Shown here in pieces: positions 1 to 8,880 of a stretch of DNA of 64,000 nucleotides; positions within the stretch are counted from its first letter, which is position 1, and each line of letters starts with the position of its first letter. The stretch lies in assembly GCF_022267555.1 (NCBI RefSeq), contig NZ_CP073586.1, positions 1,488,001-1,552,000 of the forward strand, written 5' to 3'. The notes beneath the pieces were generated by a model. The model had not been told where the DNA came from, searched no databases, and worked only from the letters and a program-made list of their open reading frames with translations. This DNA is from Proteiniphilum propionicum. Lineage in GTDB: Bacteria; Bacteroidota; Bacteroidia; Bacteroidales; Dysgonomonadaceae. The translations under genes were made by a program, and so were the position numbers.

Positions 1-2
1 TA

Positions 3-2039
3 GCTGCTTTTCAGCTGGTAGCAGAGACATCTATCTGTTACCGTGATTGCATTGTCATGCAAAAAGGGGATTCCCTAGTGGTCGAAAATTCACAGATAAA
101 ACGCGTATATCATTTAAATCAAGGGAATCTGATTACCAGGTATATTCAGAATAAAACGAACCGGTTTGTATGGCAATCACAGTCTGAGTCACCCGATATG
201 AGCCTTCCGGGATATAATAGCTCTTCTGCCCTTGTATCTTTCAACAGCTATGTGGTAGCTGAAAGCTCATTAAGAGAGGCGTATGTGGAAGTTGAAATCA
301 TATATGACATCAAAAAGTTGCTCATAAAGCGTGTAATCAGGCTATATCCCGAGTCACCTGTAGTGGGGAATGATTTCTATTTCAAGGGCAATATGTCCAA
401 TATCGGATGGTATGATAAACAGTTTATAGATAATGAACTGACGGATGTGAGATTTGTCGCTTCCCGTAAAACGGCAAATCGAATACCAGTACTGGAAAGT
501 GTATCCTTTCAGGGAAAACATTGGCAGTATAGGATTATAAGTCTGTTTGAGATGACAGATCATCTGAACAGCCTGGTAATGGTGAACGACTATCAGTCTT
601 ACAATGAGAGGCTTTATAAGGGGAATCTGTTGTTTGCCCTCAATAATGAAAATGAACAGGGTTTCTTTATTCTTAAGGAATCTCCCTCTTCTCTTGCGCA
701 GTTGAAGTATCCTTCAGCCGATTATCTGGCTTCATTCGGAAATGTTAAGGCCATTGGCCTGGGAATAGATGAGAATGATATTAGTACAGACAAATGGACC
801 CGTGGATATTCGACCGTTTTCGGTATTTTTTCTCAAAATGAGTATAATGCTCTTGTTAATCTGAAAGCATATCAGTCAAAAATAAGAAAGATTATCTCTG
901 ACAGAGACGAAATGATTATGATGAATACCTGGGGTGATCGCGGGGTTGGAAAACGCATCAATGAAGAATATATCCTCAGTGAGCTGGAGTTATGTCATAG
1001 GTTAGGGATAACCCATTTTCAGATTGATGACGGATGGCAAGCTGGTAAAAGCCCTGCTACAACAAGTGGCGGTTCGTTCGATAAAATTTGGGAGAGGTCT
1101 GACTATTGGATTCCCGATCCGGTCAATTTCCCAAAAGGATTGAAAAATGTTGTTGAAAAAGGGCGAGAGCTTGGAATAGAAGTATGTTTGTGGTTTAATC
1201 CGAGTTATACCGATAATTATGATGACTGGTTGCAGGATGCAAAAGTTCTGATCTCGTTAAACAGGAAATATGGAATCAGGACTTTCAAAATTGACGGATT
1301 AAGAATTCATAACAAACTCTCTGAAGAGAGGGTAGACAGCCTTCTTTCCACAGTTTCGGAGGCATTAAATCATGATGTGGTTTTTAATCTGGACGTTACT
1401 GCAGATAAACGATTCGGTTATTTCTACAAGAACAGTTTTGGAAATATTTTTCTTGAAAACAGATATACCGATTTAGGAAATTATTTTCCTTACTGGACTT
1501 TGAGAAATTTATGGACATTGTCGAAATATGTTCCTTCCCGTAATTTGCAGATTGAGTTTTTGAATAAATGGCGTAATAATGAAAAATATGGAAACGATTC
1601 TTTTGCCCCCGGAAATTACGATTTTGAATACCTTTTTGCGATTACTATGATGGCACAGCCCCTTGCGTGGATGGAAGCACATAATCTGCCGGAAGAGGCT
1701 TTTGCACTTAAACATATATTGAATGTGTATAAGAAAATCCAATATGATTTGCACAGTGGTGTAATACTGCCAATCGGCGATGTACCGTCCGGAAAATCAT
1801 GGACAGGTTTTCAAAGCATTAAAGATGGATACGGTTATTTTTTAATATTCAGGGAAAACAACAAAAATAAAACTATGCAATTGAATACATGGTTAAAACC
1901 AGGGACAAGCATTGAATTGGAAAGGATTTTGGGTGAAGGTGATAATTTTCACGTAAAAGCGGGTGAAGATGGACAAATTAGTTTTAAATTAGTAACGGAG
2001 AACAGCTATTCACTTTATAAATACAAAATAGTGCAATAA
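3..2039 (+). CDS. GH36-type alpha-galactosidase family protein, 5' end cut by window edge
   Basis: Probable exported alpha-galactosidase-like glycoside hydrolase. The reading frame is open to the window edge upstream of the first ATG (position 57), and the residues encoded there fit the usual family N-terminus, so the true start and signal peptide lie left of the window. Numbered from the ATG at 57, an N-terminal beta-sandwich (about 1-270) precedes a TIM barrel (about 285-560) with the motifs MMNTWGDRG and FQIDDGW. The family nucleophile would be Asp413 in FKIDG and the acid/base Asp446 in NLDVTA; both are assigned by analogy with GH36/GH27. A small C-terminal beta domain ends the protein. 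The next gene starts 1 nt after the stop, so they are probably cotranscribed. Substrate specificity is inferred: related enzymes also act on alpha-N-acetylgalactosaminides. Confidence 0.8.
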   Translation, partial: AAFQLVAETSICYRDCIVMQKGDSLVVENSQIKRVYHLNQGNLITRYIQNKTNRFVWQSQSESPDMSLPGYNSSSALVSFNSYVVAESSLREAYVEVEIIYDIKKLLIKRVIRLYPESPVVGNDFYFKGNMSNIGWYDKQFIDNELTDVRFVASRKTANRIPVLESVSFQGKHWQYRIISLFEMTDHLNSLVMVNDYQSYNERLYKGNLLFALNNENEQGFFILKESPSSLAQLKYPSADYLASFGNVKAIGLGIDENDISTDKWTRGYSTVFGIFSQNEYNALVNLKAYQSKIRKIISDRDEMIMMNTWGDRGVGKRINEEYILSELELCHRLGITHFQIDDGWQAGKSPATTSGGSFDKIWERSDYWIPDPVNFPKGLKNVVEKGRELGIEVCLWFNPSYTDNYDDWLQDAKVLISLNRKYGIRTFKIDGLRIHNKLSEERVDSLLSTVSEALNHDVVFNLDVTADKRFGYFYKNSFGNIFLENRYTDLGNYFPYWTLRNLWTLSKYVPSRNLQIEFLNKWRNNEKYGNDSFAPGNYDFEYLFAITMMAQPLAWMEAHNLPEEAFALKHILNVYKKIQYDLHSGVILPIGDVPSGKSWTGFQSIKDGYGYFLIFRENNKNKTMQLNTWLKPGTSIELERILGEGDNFHVKAGEDGQISFKLVTENSYSLYKYKIVQ

Positions 2040-2040
2040 T

Positions 2041-3408
2041 ATGAACAGAAGAAAGTTTATCAAAAAAAGCATAGTTGGAGGCACGTCTTTACTTGCTGTC
2101 TCAAACATTAACATGGCAAATACCTGGGCTCAGAGTGATAATAAAAGTAAAGTGCCTGCCATCTTGGGTGGCCAGAAATCATATACGGGACAGTGGCCTG
2201 TATGGCCCGAGTGGAATCCAGCAACCGATGAAAAGCAACTTATTGATGTGATGCGTAGTGGTGTCTGGTCCAGGAGTAAGCTCACAGATGAATTTGAAAA
2301 AAAATGGGCACAACTAATGGGAGCTAAACGCTCTCTGGCGGTAGTAAATGGGACCAATGCACTGAACACATCATTGGCTCAGTTTGAAATTGGCTGGGGC
2401 GATGAAGTATTGGTGACGCCCTATACCTTTATTGCATCCGTATCATGTATTTTATTCAATGGAGCGATTCCTGTTTTTGTGGATGTTGATCCGGAAACGT
2501 TCCAGATGGATCCGGATAAAATAGAAGAGAAGATTACTCCTCATACCAGGGCAATTATTCCCGTGCACATTCTTGGGCTACCCTGCGATATGGAAAGAAT
2601 TATGAAAATTGCCAGGAAACATGATCTACTGGTTATCGAGGATGCATGCCAGGCATGGATGGCAGAAATAAACGGGAAAAAAGTAGGGACCTTTGGAAAC
2701 GCGGGATGTTTTAGTTTTCAGAATTCCAAAAACATGGCTATCGGGGAAGGGGGTGCAATTATAAGCGATGATGATAATTTTATGGATCGATGTTATTCTT
2801 ACCATAACTACGGTAATCCTTACGGATCAACTGCGGGGCAGATAGGTGCAGGTACCGTCATGATCGGGACAAAGCTGCGCATTACAGAGTATCAGGCTGC
2901 GATAGGTTTGGCGCAGATGACACGATTGGTGGAACAGACCAATCAGCGTAATGATAATGCATCTTACCTCAGATCTAAAATAGAGGTCATTCCGGGAATC
3001 ATGCCGTATAAATTGTACAAAAATGTGACGAAAGCAGCTTACCATCTTTTCCCATTCAGGTATAACAAGGAACATTTCAAAGGATTATCGAGAACAGAAT
3101 TTCTGAATGCATTACGGGCCGAAGGTGTTCCATGTTCAAGTGGCTATAGTGAACTGAATAAAATGCCCTATCTGAAAAATGCTTTTGAGAGTAAATATTA
3201 TCAGAAATTTTATCCGAAGGAAAGGTTGAATTATGATAAATATGCAGAGGAGAACAAATGTCCATTAAACGAGAAACTATGTAATGAAGAGGCTGTCTGG
3301 ATCCCTCAGAACGTATTGCTTGGCACCAAAAAGGAGATGGACAATATTGCAACCGCGATTGGAAAAATTCAGCTGAATGCCGAAAAGATTGTTGCAAAAA
3401 CAAAATAA
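2041..3408 (+). CDS. DegT/DnrJ/EryC1/StrS-family PLP aminotransferase with Tat-like signal
   Basis: Fold-type I PLP aminotransferase of the sugar-aminotransferase (DegT) family. The PLP lysine is Lys230 in FQNSKNM, followed by GEGGA; the ring-binding Asp lies in EDACQAW. Family members normally transaminate keto-sugars in the cytoplasm, but this one begins with RRKFIKKS and a hydrophobic stretch, a Tat-type export signal, which suits a protein that folds around its cofactor before export. It starts 1 nt after the alpha-galactosidase-like gene and its end overlaps the open frame of the ceramidase-like gene. A paralogue lies at 5855-7228. Family assignment is secure; periplasmic location and substrate are inferred. 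Confidence 0.85.
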   Translation: MNRRKFIKKSIVGGTSLLAVSNINMANTWAQSDNKSKVPAILGGQKSYTGQWPVWPEWNPATDEKQLIDVMRSGVWSRSKLTDEFEKKWAQLMGAKRSLAVVNGTNALNTSLAQFEIGWGDEVLVTPYTFIASVSCILFNGAIPVFVDVDPETFQMDPDKIEEKITPHTRAIIPVHILGLPCDMERIMKIARKHDLLVIEDACQAWMAEINGKKVGTFGNAGCFSFQNSKNMAIGEGGAIISDDDNFMDRCYSYHNYGNPYGSTAGQIGAGTVMIGTKLRITEYQAAIGLAQMTRLVEQTNQRNDNASYLRSKIEVIPGIMPYKLYKNVTKAAYHLFPFRYNKEHFKGLSRTEFLNALRAEGVPCSSGYSELNKMPYLKNAFESKYYQKFYPKERLNYDKYAEENKCPLNEKLCNEEAVWIPQNVLLGTKKEMDNIATAIGKIQLNAEKIVAKTK

Positions 3409-3415
3409 GTTGAAT

Positions 3416-4783
3416 ATGATGAATAAAAGCTTCTTCCTGAAATTTTTACCAGTCATCATTGGACTGTTGATAATTTGTTTTCAAACCCACGCGGGGGAAA
3501 TTGATGAAGATCAATATCTGTGGAAAGCCGGTGTTGCACGTACAGTTATTACCCCGGAGTCATCGGTATGGATGGCCGGTTATGCAAGCAGAACTTCTCC
3601 TTCGGAAGGGACGTTGCACGACCTGTGGGCTAAGGCACTATTGTTAGAAGATGCATCGGGAAATCGCTCTCTGCTAATTACCATGGATATTCTGGGTGTT
3701 CCGAAAGATTTCTCCGATGAGGTGAGAAAATGGATAAATATTAAATATGGACTGGATAATGCCCAGATCATTCTTAGCAGCTCCCATACACATTCAGGGC
3801 CGGTCATCTCTCGCGCTCTGAGGTATATTTATCCCATGAGTGAACAGGATTGGAAGGCAGTGGATCAGTATACGGAAGAGCTGAAAAAAAAACTTTTCTA
3901 CCTGGTTGATCAGGCCATGAAAGAGTTGCAACCTGTAAGGATATTTACAGGTAGTGGAATTACTCGTTTTCAGGTCAACCGCCGTAACAACAAAGAAGGC
4001 AGCATAACAGCTACGTCTGAATTGAAAGGACCGAATGATTATGCTGTTCCGGTCATAAAAATTGAAACGGAAGGCAAGCAGTTGTTAGCCGTAGTATTTG
4101 GATATGCATGTCATCCAACCACATTGTCAATCAATCAATTTTCGGGCGATTATCCGGGGTTTGCCCAAATTGAGCTTGAAAAGCTTTATCCAGGTGCCAC
4201 TGCTATGTTTTTCCAGGGAGCAGGAGCTGATCAGAATCCAATGCCACGCCGGAGTATCCCGCTGGCGGTACAATATGGAAAACAAATTGCCGCAGCTGTA
4301 GAGCGGGTGCTCTCCGAAGAGATGGACTTGCAGGTGAGTAAGCTTATTACAAAATATTCCGAAATAAATCTATTACTGGATGAGCCATTGCCAATTGAGG
4401 AACTTGGAGAAATTGCCAAGAAGGATGATTATCAGGCCAGATGGGCGAAAGGTATGATCTCGGAGCTGAATACGAAGGGACATTTGGCCAACTCCTATCC
4501 TTTTCCGTTAGGATATTGGCAGATAGGTGAGCAGAAGTTGTTTGTGCTTGGAGGAGAATCTGTGATATCATACAGCATAAAGTTGAAACAGTCCTTCGGA
4601 GGGCAAATCTTTGTAATGTCTTACGCTAATGATGTGATGGGTTATATACCATCAGAAGTGATCTTGGATGAGGGAGGATACGAAGGGGATATTTCACAAC
4701 GGGTATATGGTTTACCTTCCAAATGGAGCAAATCATCAGAATCAGCAATTATTACCGGATTTAAAAACATTGTTACAAATTAA
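3416..4783 (+). CDS. Neutral/alkaline ceramidase-fold protein (PF04734), secreted
   Basis: Protein of the neutral/alkaline non-lysosomal ceramidase N-terminal family, a zinc amidase fold. I chose the ATG pair at 3416/3419, which gives a clean signal peptide (MMNKSFFLKFLP to THA); the longer frame from 3377 overlaps the aminotransferase and adds only a charged leader. Likely zinc ligands are conserved: HTHSGP (His124), YACHPTT (His233), GGES (Glu381), and a tyrosine in the YANDVMGYIP segment. It lacks the large C-terminal domain of true ceramidases, so hydrolysis of ceramide itself is unproven. Bacterial relatives often sit in glycan-degradation loci. A second, fused copy lies at 8881-11289. 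Confidence 0.78.
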   Translation: MMNKSFFLKFLPVIIGLLIICFQTHAGEIDEDQYLWKAGVARTVITPESSVWMAGYASRTSPSEGTLHDLWAKALLLEDASGNRSLLITMDILGVPKDFSDEVRKWINIKYGLDNAQIILSSSHTHSGPVISRALRYIYPMSEQDWKAVDQYTEELKKKLFYLVDQAMKELQPVRIFTGSGITRFQVNRRNNKEGSITATSELKGPNDYAVPVIKIETEGKQLLAVVFGYACHPTTLSINQFSGDYPGFAQIELEKLYPGATAMFFQGAGADQNPMPRRSIPLAVQYGKQIAAAVERVLSEEMDLQVSKLITKYSEINLLLDEPLPIEELGEIAKKDDYQARWAKGMISELNTKGHLANSYPFPLGYWQIGEQKLFVLGGESVISYSIKLKQSFGGQIFVMSYANDVMGYIPSEVILDEGGYEGDISQRVYGLPSKWSKSSESAIITGFKNIVTN

Positions 4784-4794
4784 AAATTGACATC

Positions 4795-5715
4795 GTGAAA
4801 AATAATTATTTGTTATACAGTGCGTTGTTGCTTTTGATTGCTGCGTTTATTTTCGGTTGCAGCCTGTTGTTTTCCAGTTGTGGATCGACAGGAAAACTGC
4901 CGGAAGATTACTTCAAATATTCACGTGAACATAATATGATACTTGGAACCTATTCAGGCTTGCCAAGACTCTCTAACGGCCGGGCAGATCTTGATAGGCT
5001 GATTGATCAGTTGAAAGATCTGAACGCAAATACATATAATTGGCTAATATGGCAAAATGAAAACGACTGGGATGACCTGAAGCTTTTTCTTCCCATGGCA
5101 TTAAAAAACAGGATCGCTGTATGGGTTTCCTTAGTGCCCCCTTCCGAGTCGAAACCAAAAGCGAAATGGAACTCTGAACCTTTTGGCCTGGACTATATCA
5201 GATGGTCGGAAGAGATCGCGAAACTTAGTGCAGATTACCCTAATCTGGTTGCTTTCAGTATTGATGATTTTGTACATAATCTTACTTTTTATACGCCTGA
5301 GTATGTCAGGAAAATGACAAAAAAAATCGATGAAATCAATCCATCACTTCAATTTATTCCCTGCTCCTATTATAGGCAGATAACGATTGATTTTGTAAAG
5401 AACTATTCACCAATGCTCGATGGAATACTGTTCCCATACAGGGCAGAGTCTGAGGGAGGTAATCTTCAAAATGCAGGATTGGTTGAGCAGGAGATTGCGA
5501 AACTGAGAAGCCTATTCAATGAGCAGATGCCAATTTACATCGATGTATATCTGACAGCTCATTCCCGTCTGGGCGCTTCAACCCCTCTGTACGTATCGGA
5601 GGTAATAAGAAGCGGGAGGGAATATGCCGATGGTGTATTGATCTATACACATCCCAATCCGGTAAATGATTCTGAAAAATATCAGATAGTGAAGGCGGGA
5701 TTTACAAATAATTAG
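4795..5715 (+). CDS. Lipoprotein with TIM-barrel-like fold, function unknown
   Basis: I do not recognise this protein. It starts at a GTG 11 nt after the previous stop and has a hydrophobic leader with two cysteines (IFGCS and FSSCG), so it is probably a lipoprotein. The body has the rhythm of a (beta/alpha)8 barrel: NTYNWLIWQ, IAVWVSLVPP, LVAFSIDDF, LQFIPCSYY, LDGILFPYR, MPIYIDVYL and ADGVLIYTHP look like successive barrel strands. The acidic SIDDF strand end may hold catalytic residues. About 306 residues is the size of a single-domain glycosidase. Context suggests a role in the same exported pathway; no reaction can be assigned. Confidence 0.6.
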   Translation: MKNNYLLYSALLLLIAAFIFGCSLLFSSCGSTGKLPEDYFKYSREHNMILGTYSGLPRLSNGRADLDRLIDQLKDLNANTYNWLIWQNENDWDDLKLFLPMALKNRIAVWVSLVPPSESKPKAKWNSEPFGLDYIRWSEEIAKLSADYPNLVAFSIDDFVHNLTFYTPEYVRKMTKKIDEINPSLQFIPCSYYRQITIDFVKNYSPMLDGILFPYRAESEGGNLQNAGLVEQEIAKLRSLFNEQMPIYIDVYLTAHSRLGASTPLYVSEVIRSGREYADGVLIYTHPNPVNDSEKYQIVKAGFTNN

Positions 5716-5854
5716 TTACCAACTTTCGCACGTTCACATATTACAGCTAAATGCTATATTGAGAACGATTTGTAACCCGTCCCCAATTCACTTTTTATCG
5801 TATGGGATAGTAATTAATTCTTGAGAAACTTGAAATAATAATATTACTTACATA

Positions 5855-7228
5855 ATGAAAACAAACAAAATAACAAGAAGATCGTTTTTAACAACCGTAT
5901 CGGCCGGTACTGCGTTAGCTGCTACTGCCGGGTCAATAGATCCGATAAAAAACATAGCTGACACATATGTAAAAGGGAGTAGTAAATTAGCGGCATTGGG
6001 AGGAGAGCCATTGGTGAAAAATAAAGTGTGGCCCAAATGGCCGTATGTTGACGAAAAGATTGTAGAGCGAATCTCAGAGACTGTTAGGAGTGGTAAATGG
6101 AACCGCATTGATAATGCCGTCAACGGCAATGTTGCACGTTTCGAAAAAGCATATGCCGACCTTCTGGGAGTAAAGGGTTGCGTAACAACCGGTTCGGGGA
6201 CACAAGCACTTCATACTGTTGTAGAGGCCATGGGTTTTGGTCCCGGCGATGAGATCATAACCTCCCCATATACCGATATGGGAACTATCTCTTCAATAAT
6301 AAGTGCGAGGGCGCTTCCTGTTTTAGTAGATTTGGACAGAGAGTCGTTCCAGCTTGACCCGAAAAAAGTTGAGAAAAAAGTTAACCGTAACACTAAAGCC
6401 ATCATGCCGGTACATATGATGGGCCAACCGGTAGATATGTCAAGTATAATGAGCATAGCCGGGAAACATAACTTAAAAGTTATCGAGGATGCATGTCAAG
6501 CTCATCTTGCGGAGTATCAGGGCAAGCGTCTGGGGACTATTGGTGATGCCGGGTGTTTTAGTTTTCAGACAAGCAAGACTATTTGCTGCGGGGAAGGTGG
6601 TGGTATCATCAGCAACAATGAACAGTTGCTGGATGATTGTTATACTGTAATGAACCATGGGACCAGCAGGCAGGGACGTCACAAAACCATCGGGCCAAAA
6701 TACCGTATGAATGAGTTTGAGGCAGCAGTACTGCTTGAACAGATCACACGTGCAGAGGAGCAATTTGAAGTACGTAACCGCAATGCTGCATATTTAAGTT
6801 CAAAGCTTAAAGGATTTAAAGGGCTTGTGCCACAGAAATTGTATAAGGGAACAACCAAAGGTTCCTTTTACCTTTACACGATGGCATATCACAAGGAACA
6901 CTGGAATGGCGTTCACCGGGATGTTTTTCTAAAGGCGGTTTCTGCTGAGGGAATAAACCTGAGTCCTTATATCAGGAATGGTTTGCATAGAGAGCCTTGG
7001 ACAGAAAATATTCTGGCAAGAAAAGAGTACAAAGCTATGTATACAGCAGAGAGGCTTCGTCAGTTTAAATCAGATTTGAATTTGCCTAATTGCGATTGGG
7101 TATGTGACAATATGGTGATGCTATGGGCTTCGGGGCCGTTATTGGCAACAGAGAAGGATATGGATGATGTGATAAATGCAATCATGAAGGTCTATGAGAA
7201 CAGAGGACAGCTCCATCTAATCTCATAA
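5855..7228 (+). CDS. DegT/DnrJ/EryC1/StrS-family PLP aminotransferase with Tat-like signal (second copy)
   Basis: Paralogue of the aminotransferase at 2041-3408, with the same layout: a Tat-like signal (TRRSFLTTVSAGTALAATAG), then the entry segment LGGEPLVKNKVWPKWP. The PLP lysine is Lys241 in FQTSKTI, followed by GEGGG, and the pyridine-binding Asp lies in EDACQAH. The loop after the lysine is Cys-rich (TICCGEGG) compared with NMAIGEGG in the first copy. The two copies differ enough to suggest separate substrates rather than a recent duplication. A 139-nt gap precedes the gene, which may have its own promoter. Enzyme class is secure; export and substrate are inferred. Confidence 0.85.
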   Translation: MKTNKITRRSFLTTVSAGTALAATAGSIDPIKNIADTYVKGSSKLAALGGEPLVKNKVWPKWPYVDEKIVERISETVRSGKWNRIDNAVNGNVARFEKAYADLLGVKGCVTTGSGTQALHTVVEAMGFGPGDEIITSPYTDMGTISSIISARALPVLVDLDRESFQLDPKKVEKKVNRNTKAIMPVHMMGQPVDMSSIMSIAGKHNLKVIEDACQAHLAEYQGKRLGTIGDAGCFSFQTSKTICCGEGGGIISNNEQLLDDCYTVMNHGTSRQGRHKTIGPKYRMNEFEAAVLLEQITRAEEQFEVRNRNAAYLSSKLKGFKGLVPQKLYKGTTKGSFYLYTMAYHKEHWNGVHRDVFLKAVSAEGINLSPYIRNGLHREPWTENILARKEYKAMYTAERLRQFKSDLNLPNCDWVCDNMVMLWASGPLLATEKDMDDVINAIMKVYENRGQLHLIS

Positions 7229-7323
7229 CTTTATATAACTGCCAGGTTTTGCTAGCCCTGTTATGAAACTTATTTTGTGGCAGGGTTACGATATTTAACA
7301 ATATAAATTTCAATTTCACAATT

Positions 7324-8745
7324 ATGAAAAATTACGGAGTATTTAATATTATTTTTAGTGGTATCTGTTTCCTCTATCTGAGCGGTTGTATGAATGCTCA
7401 GGAATCAACTTCAAGTGCAAAAACCTGGAGCATAGATGATGAAGGATGGATTGTTACAAAAGATGGAAAGAACGTGGAAAACAGATTCTTTGCCATCGGC
7501 ACATGGCATGTGCCAGGCTATGTATTTACCCAGGAGCCCGAAGCAGACAGTCTTGCATATGTTCAAAACGAGTTGCTCTTCAAGAAAAAGACCTCACCTT
7601 TCAATATGCTGTTTATGTCGTTAGGCAACGAAAAGGAGTATATGTCGGACAAGATTCATATTTTGAATCCCTTTTCACCAATACTCCATGGTTATCTTGA
7701 CAGGATAGAAAGTTTACCCGACAGCGCAGATAAAGATTATTATAGAAGCCAATATATAAAAAAGGAAGCCGACAATCCCGATTTTATTCAGTATCTCGAT
7801 TCTCAGATAATTGCCTTATTGGGTAAAAAAACCCACGATAAATATATATACTCTCATATAGACGAGATAGCATTGGGAGGGGTAAGCAAATGGGCTGTTC
7901 CCCCTGCAGTAGGGACCTTGATCAACCAAAGGCTTAAAAAACATGATCCGGAAGCTCTTGTATATGTTGATCTGCTGGGACATGCCAAGGGGAGTACCTA
8001 TCTTTTTGAAAAACGTTATCTCGAAAAGAATGAAACGATGCCGGCTGATCCCCCCTATAATTTGATTAGTGAGGATGCTCGCAAATGTAAATTCCCGCTG
8101 CTCGGATTTTATGAAGCTTATGACGGTACTCCAGTATATCAATTTACAAATGGAGAATACTCATATAACAAATATGATCGGGAAACGCTGATAAATATAT
8201 GGAAGGAGAACATCCGGATTATTTCTGAGGATTATAAAGGAAACGGAGATGTATTCGGAATCAATGCATTTCTTGATTTCTATGCATATCCCATACTTGC
8301 AGGCATTACTGTTGATGCACTTAGAACCGGATTGGGGAGCAAAGTCCCTATATGGTTATATTTTGATGGAAATGGATATGCAAAGCCGTCGAATTTAACT
8401 CCTTCTGATTATCTGAAAATTGTAAAATGCCAGATATACACTGCAATAATACATGGTGCTACAGGAGTGCTTTTCTGGAATGACTGGTCCAAAACACCGG
8501 AAGTTTTTGACGAGCTGGTTCCAATAATGGAAGAGCTGAATAATAATCTTGCAATAATTAAGCTTAATACACTTGAAACAATGGTTGATGGGGATCAACA
8601 TGTAACGATAAAAGGTGAAAAGAGTGGAAAAAAATATATTATTGCAACAAATACCAGTAAAACCGATTCAATCTCTTTTACCATGCCTGCCGGAGACATC
8701 AAGGTATTGTCTCCCATGGAGGTGTATCTTGCAGATTTGCAGTGA
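7324..8745 (+). CDS. Lipoprotein with glycosidase-like barrel, function unknown
   Basis: Exported lipoprotein: the leader ends in the lipobox LSGC. The opening motif (WSIDDEGWIVTKDGK, then FFAIGTWHVPGY) resembles the start of beta-galactosidase or GH42-like catalytic domains in which the substrate site is introduced by an IGTWH-type strand. Later barrel-like strands include YIYSHIDEIALGG, LVYVDLLGH, LLGFYEAYDG and GVLFWNDWS, followed by a C-terminal beta domain (VDGDQHVTIKGEK to the end). The acidic residues in SHIDE and the FYEAYD strand are candidate catalytic positions. I cannot place it in a numbered GH family. It lies between an aminotransferase and the ceramidase-esterase fusion, all on the + strand. 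Confidence 0.6.
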   Translation: MKNYGVFNIIFSGICFLYLSGCMNAQESTSSAKTWSIDDEGWIVTKDGKNVENRFFAIGTWHVPGYVFTQEPEADSLAYVQNELLFKKKTSPFNMLFMSLGNEKEYMSDKIHILNPFSPILHGYLDRIESLPDSADKDYYRSQYIKKEADNPDFIQYLDSQIIALLGKKTHDKYIYSHIDEIALGGVSKWAVPPAVGTLINQRLKKHDPEALVYVDLLGHAKGSTYLFEKRYLEKNETMPADPPYNLISEDARKCKFPLLGFYEAYDGTPVYQFTNGEYSYNKYDRETLINIWKENIRIISEDYKGNGDVFGINAFLDFYAYPILAGITVDALRTGLGSKVPIWLYFDGNGYAKPSNLTPSDYLKIVKCQIYTAIIHGATGVLFWNDWSKTPEVFDELVPIMEELNNNLAIIKLNTLETMVDGDQHVTIKGEKSGKKYIIATNTSKTDSISFTMPAGDIKVLSPMEVYLADLQ

Positions 8746-8880
8746 TATGGAGGTGCTTTTGTTCTTTTAGTATAGTCCGCTTATATTCTGAGAAAGTGAA
8801 CAAGCATTCATACTTTGAGCTTTCTATCAGGTTTAATGAAGGTATGCAGAATAATTTAAATATTATAAAAATTAGATGAA

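Noticed and set aside
7239-7283. CTGCCA/TGGCAG inverted repeat after the second DegT gene
   Set aside because: Only 6 bp with a loop of more than 30 nt and no U-run; not convincing as a terminator.
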